Positions 4,637 to 6,158 of a stretch of 6,158 nt of DNA are shown one piece after another. Positions within the stretch are counted from its first letter, which is position 1. Every line of letters begins with the position of its first letter. The notes under the pieces were generated by a model. The model was not told where the DNA came from. It was given only the letters and a program-made list of their open reading frames with translations, and did not search any database. The stretch comes from JAKLKS01 sp964370855 (GTDB lineage Bacteria; Planctomycetota; JAJSAM01; JAKLKS01): positions 1-6,158 of the forward strand of contig CAYJMF010000190.1 of assembly GCA_964370855.1 (NCBI GenBank), written 5' to 3'. The translations under genes and the position numbers were made by a program.

Positions 4637-6158
4637 AGGAGTCCGCCCCCCGCCTGGTGGTCGGCGTGGAGGTGCACGTCCAGCTCTCCGTGCGCACCAA
4701 GGCCTTCTGCGCCTGCCCCGTCGAGTTCGGCGCGGAGCCCAACGCGCTCTGCTGCCCCGTCTGCATGGGCCACCCCGGGGCGCTCCCCGTGCTCAACCGC
4801 GCCGCCGTGGCGGCGGCGGTGCGCGGGGGGCTCGCCCTCGGGTGCACCATCGCGCCGGGTGGCTTCGCGCAGTGGGACCGGAAGAACTACTTCTATCCCG
4901 ACCTCCCCAAGGGGTTCCAGATCACGCAGTACGAGCACCCCCTCTGCGGGAGCGGCTCGCTCACGCTCTCCGGCGGGACGCGGGTGCGGATCCGGCGGGC
5001 CCACCTCGAGGAGGACACGGGGAAGTCCTCCCACGCCTCCGACGGGGCGACCCTCGTGGACTTCAACCGCTGCGGGGTGCCCCTGCTGGAGATCGTGACG
5101 GAGCCGGACCTGCACGCGCCGGAGGAGGTCGAGGAGTACCTGCGGCTGCTCCGGGACCGGCTCGTTTGGGCCGGCGCCTCCTCCTGCAGCATGGAGAAGG
5201 GGGAGATGCGGTGCGAGCCCAACGTGAGCCTGCTCCGCGGGGACGGCTCCTCCACGGGCATCAGCGAGCTCAAGAACCTGAACTCCTTCGCCGCGGCGCG
5301 GGCCGCCGTGGCGGCGGAGGCGAGGCGGCTGGCCGAGGGGCCCTGGTTCCCGGCGGGCCACGCGCCGCCGCGGGCGACCTACGGCTGGGACGACGGGGCG
5401 GGGCGGGCCATCCTCCAGCGCACCAAGGAGTCGGCGGCGGACTACCGCTACTTCCCCGAGCCCGACCTGCCGGTGCTCCCGGCGGAGGCCCTGGCCCCCT
5501 TCGTCGAGGAGGGGAGGGCCGCCCTGGCGGCGGCGGAGGCGGCCCGGGCGGCCGGCGCGGACCGCGCGAAGGGGGAGGCGGCGCGGCTCGGGCTCGCGGC
5601 GGACCAGGCCGACCTCCTCCTCGTGCGGGACCTGACGGGCGGCCGGTTCGCGGCGGCGGCGGCGGCGGCGGCGGCGGCCGGCGTACCCGCGTCGGAGGCG
5701 GGCCCGGTCCTCGCCGGCTGGTTCCTCGGCCCCCTCGCCGGGTGGATCAACGGGAAGGGCGGGGACTGGGCGGCCCTTAAGGCCCCGCCGGCCGATCTCG
5801 CGGCGGCCCTCGGCCTCCTCCGATCAAAGAAGGCGACGGCGCAGGTCCTGAAGGAGCACCTGTTCGCAGGCTCCTGGCCCGCGGAAGGCGGGGACCCGGC
5901 GCGGTTCCTGGAAGCGAAGGGGCTCCTCGGCGGCGCCGGCGAGGACGCCGTCCGCGCCGCCTGCGCCGAGGTCGTCGCCGCGAACCCCGACATCGTCGCG
6001 AAGATCCGCGCCGGCAAGACCGCCGCCATGGGCGCCCTCGTCGGCCAGGTCATGAAGAGGACGAGGGGCACGGCGGATCCGAAGGCGGTGGAGAGGCACA
6101 TGGCCGCCATACTGAACCCGACCCAGATTGGCGGCGGGGGCGGGGGCGAGACCCTTCC
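4633..6158 (+). CDS. gatB: Asp-tRNA(Asn)/Glu-tRNA(Gln) amidotransferase subunit B, 3' end open
   Basis: tRNA-binding kinase-like subunit of GatCAB. It phosphorylates the Glu or Asp on the mischarged tRNA with ATP, then amidates it with ammonia from GatA. It starts at GTG overlapping the gatA stop (GTGA). Visible segments: VVGVEVHVQL (9-18), cysteines 26, 28, 41 and 44 in FCACP...CPVC, a probable zinc site found in many GatB, WDRKNYFYPDLPKGFQITQ (81-99), HLEEDTGK (124-131), LVDFNRCGVPLLEIVTEPD (141-159), EMRCEPNVSL (191-200), ELKNLNSF (212-219) and DYRYFPEPDLP (270-280). The helical tail domain ends with LVGQVMKRTRG from about residue 469. A GatB usually stops about 25 residues after that motif, near residue 495, but no stop occurs: 508 codons stay open to the window edge and the last 15 or so (NPTQI then Gly6) come from the repeat. 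A ten-alanine run lies at 340-349. Confidence 0.95.
   Translation, partial: MKESAPRLVVGVEVHVQLSVRTKAFCACPVEFGAEPNALCCPVCMGHPGALPVLNRAAVAAAVRGGLALGCTIAPGGFAQWDRKNYFYPDLPKGFQITQYEHPLCGSGSLTLSGGTRVRIRRAHLEEDTGKSSHASDGATLVDFNRCGVPLLEIVTEPDLHAPEEVEEYLRLLRDRLVWAGASSCSMEKGEMRCEPNVSLLRGDGSSTGISELKNLNSFAAARAAVAAEARRLAEGPWFPAGHAPPRATYGWDDGAGRAILQRTKESAADYRYFPEPDLPVLPAEALAPFVEEGRAALAAAEAARAAGADRAKGEAARLGLAADQADLLLVRDLTGGRFAAAAAAAAAAGVPASEAGPVLAGWFLGPLAGWINGKGGDWAALKAPPADLAAALGLLRSKKATAQVLKEHLFAGSWPAEGGDPARFLEAKGLLGGAGEDAVRAACAEVVAANPDIVAKIRAGKTAAMGALVGQVMKRTRGTADPKAVERHMAAILNPTQIGGGGGGETL
5650..5676 (+). repeat. (GCG)9 trinucleotide repeat in gatB
   Basis: Nine tandem GCG codons plus a following GCC encode ten alanines (residues 340-349) in the helical tail domain, where other GatB proteins have a mixed helix. 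Length changes by slippage would stay in frame, so the tract should be tolerated. It mainly reflects the strong GC bias. Confidence 0.9.
6104..6148 (+). repeat. Hairpin repeat, right copy, overlapping the end of gatB
   Basis: Exact inverted copy of bases 1-45. Stem arms are CCGCCATACTG (6104-6114) and CAGATTGGCGG (6124-6134): six pairs, a two-base mismatch, then three pairs, with loop AACCCGACC. Past it runs a G-rich tail ending in two G5 runs, which could also form a G-quadruplex. Identity with the left copy stops sharply inside: 6103 is G where the left copy would require A. The copy begins about where a normal gatB would end. There is no T-tract after the hairpin, so an intrinsic terminator is not indicated. 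Confidence 0.85.

Noticed and set aside
4842..5780. 312-codon plus-strand open frame within gatB
   Set aside because: Out of frame with gatB, very Gly/Arg/Pro-rich, no homology seen; gatB motifs run through the whole stretch.
1..6148. Reading the inverted repeats as terminal repeats of a transposon or integron-like unit
   Set aside because: No transposase, integrase or target-site duplication is visible, and the cargo is housekeeping genes (gatCAB).

Overview
The window is a very GC-rich bacterial segment, roughly three quarters G+C by eye, with a strong G/C preference at third codon positions. Start codons are often non-ATG: TTG once and GTG three times among six genes. A complete gatC-gatA set with most of gatB suggests an organism that makes Gln-tRNA and/or Asn-tRNA by transamidation. 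The lipoprotein-type SodC suggests an enzyme working outside the cytoplasm. These features fit a high-GC environmental bacterium (Planctomycetota, Myxococcota, Deinococcota or a similar lineage), but the sequence alone does not fix the phylum.

Layout: (1) bases 1-45 are one copy of a hairpin-forming repeat, and an exact inverted copy lies at 6104-6148. (2) 127-1266 (+) encodes a beta-ketoacyl-ACP synthase III-type enzyme with an intact Cys-His-Asn triad and extra loops. (3) 1314-2126 (+) encodes an unrecognised membrane-anchored coiled-coil protein, preceded by an unusual C-rich leader that could pair with its own ribosome binding site. (4) 2178-2732 (-), convergent with the previous gene, encodes a Cu/Zn superoxide dismutase lipoprotein with all metal ligands but without the second cysteine of the usual disulfide. 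(5) A 101-base divergent intergenic region carries a -10 box so close to gatC that the gatCAB message is probably leaderless. (6) 2834 to the right edge (+) is a tight gatC-gatA-gatB operon, with 3 bases between gatC and gatA and a GTGA overlap between gatA and gatB. gatB has no stop codon before the window ends and reads through the right copy of the repeat.

The genes do not form one pathway. They cover fatty-acid or polyketide-type condensation, an envelope protein of unknown role, superoxide defence, and a housekeeping tRNA amidotransferase. I see no convincing new defence, mobile or biosynthetic system. The points most worth a second look are the inverted hairpin repeat and its effect on the gatB end, the altered SodC cysteines, the leaderless gatCAB promoter, and the anti-Shine-Dalgarno / G-quadruplex-like leader of the coiled-coil gene.
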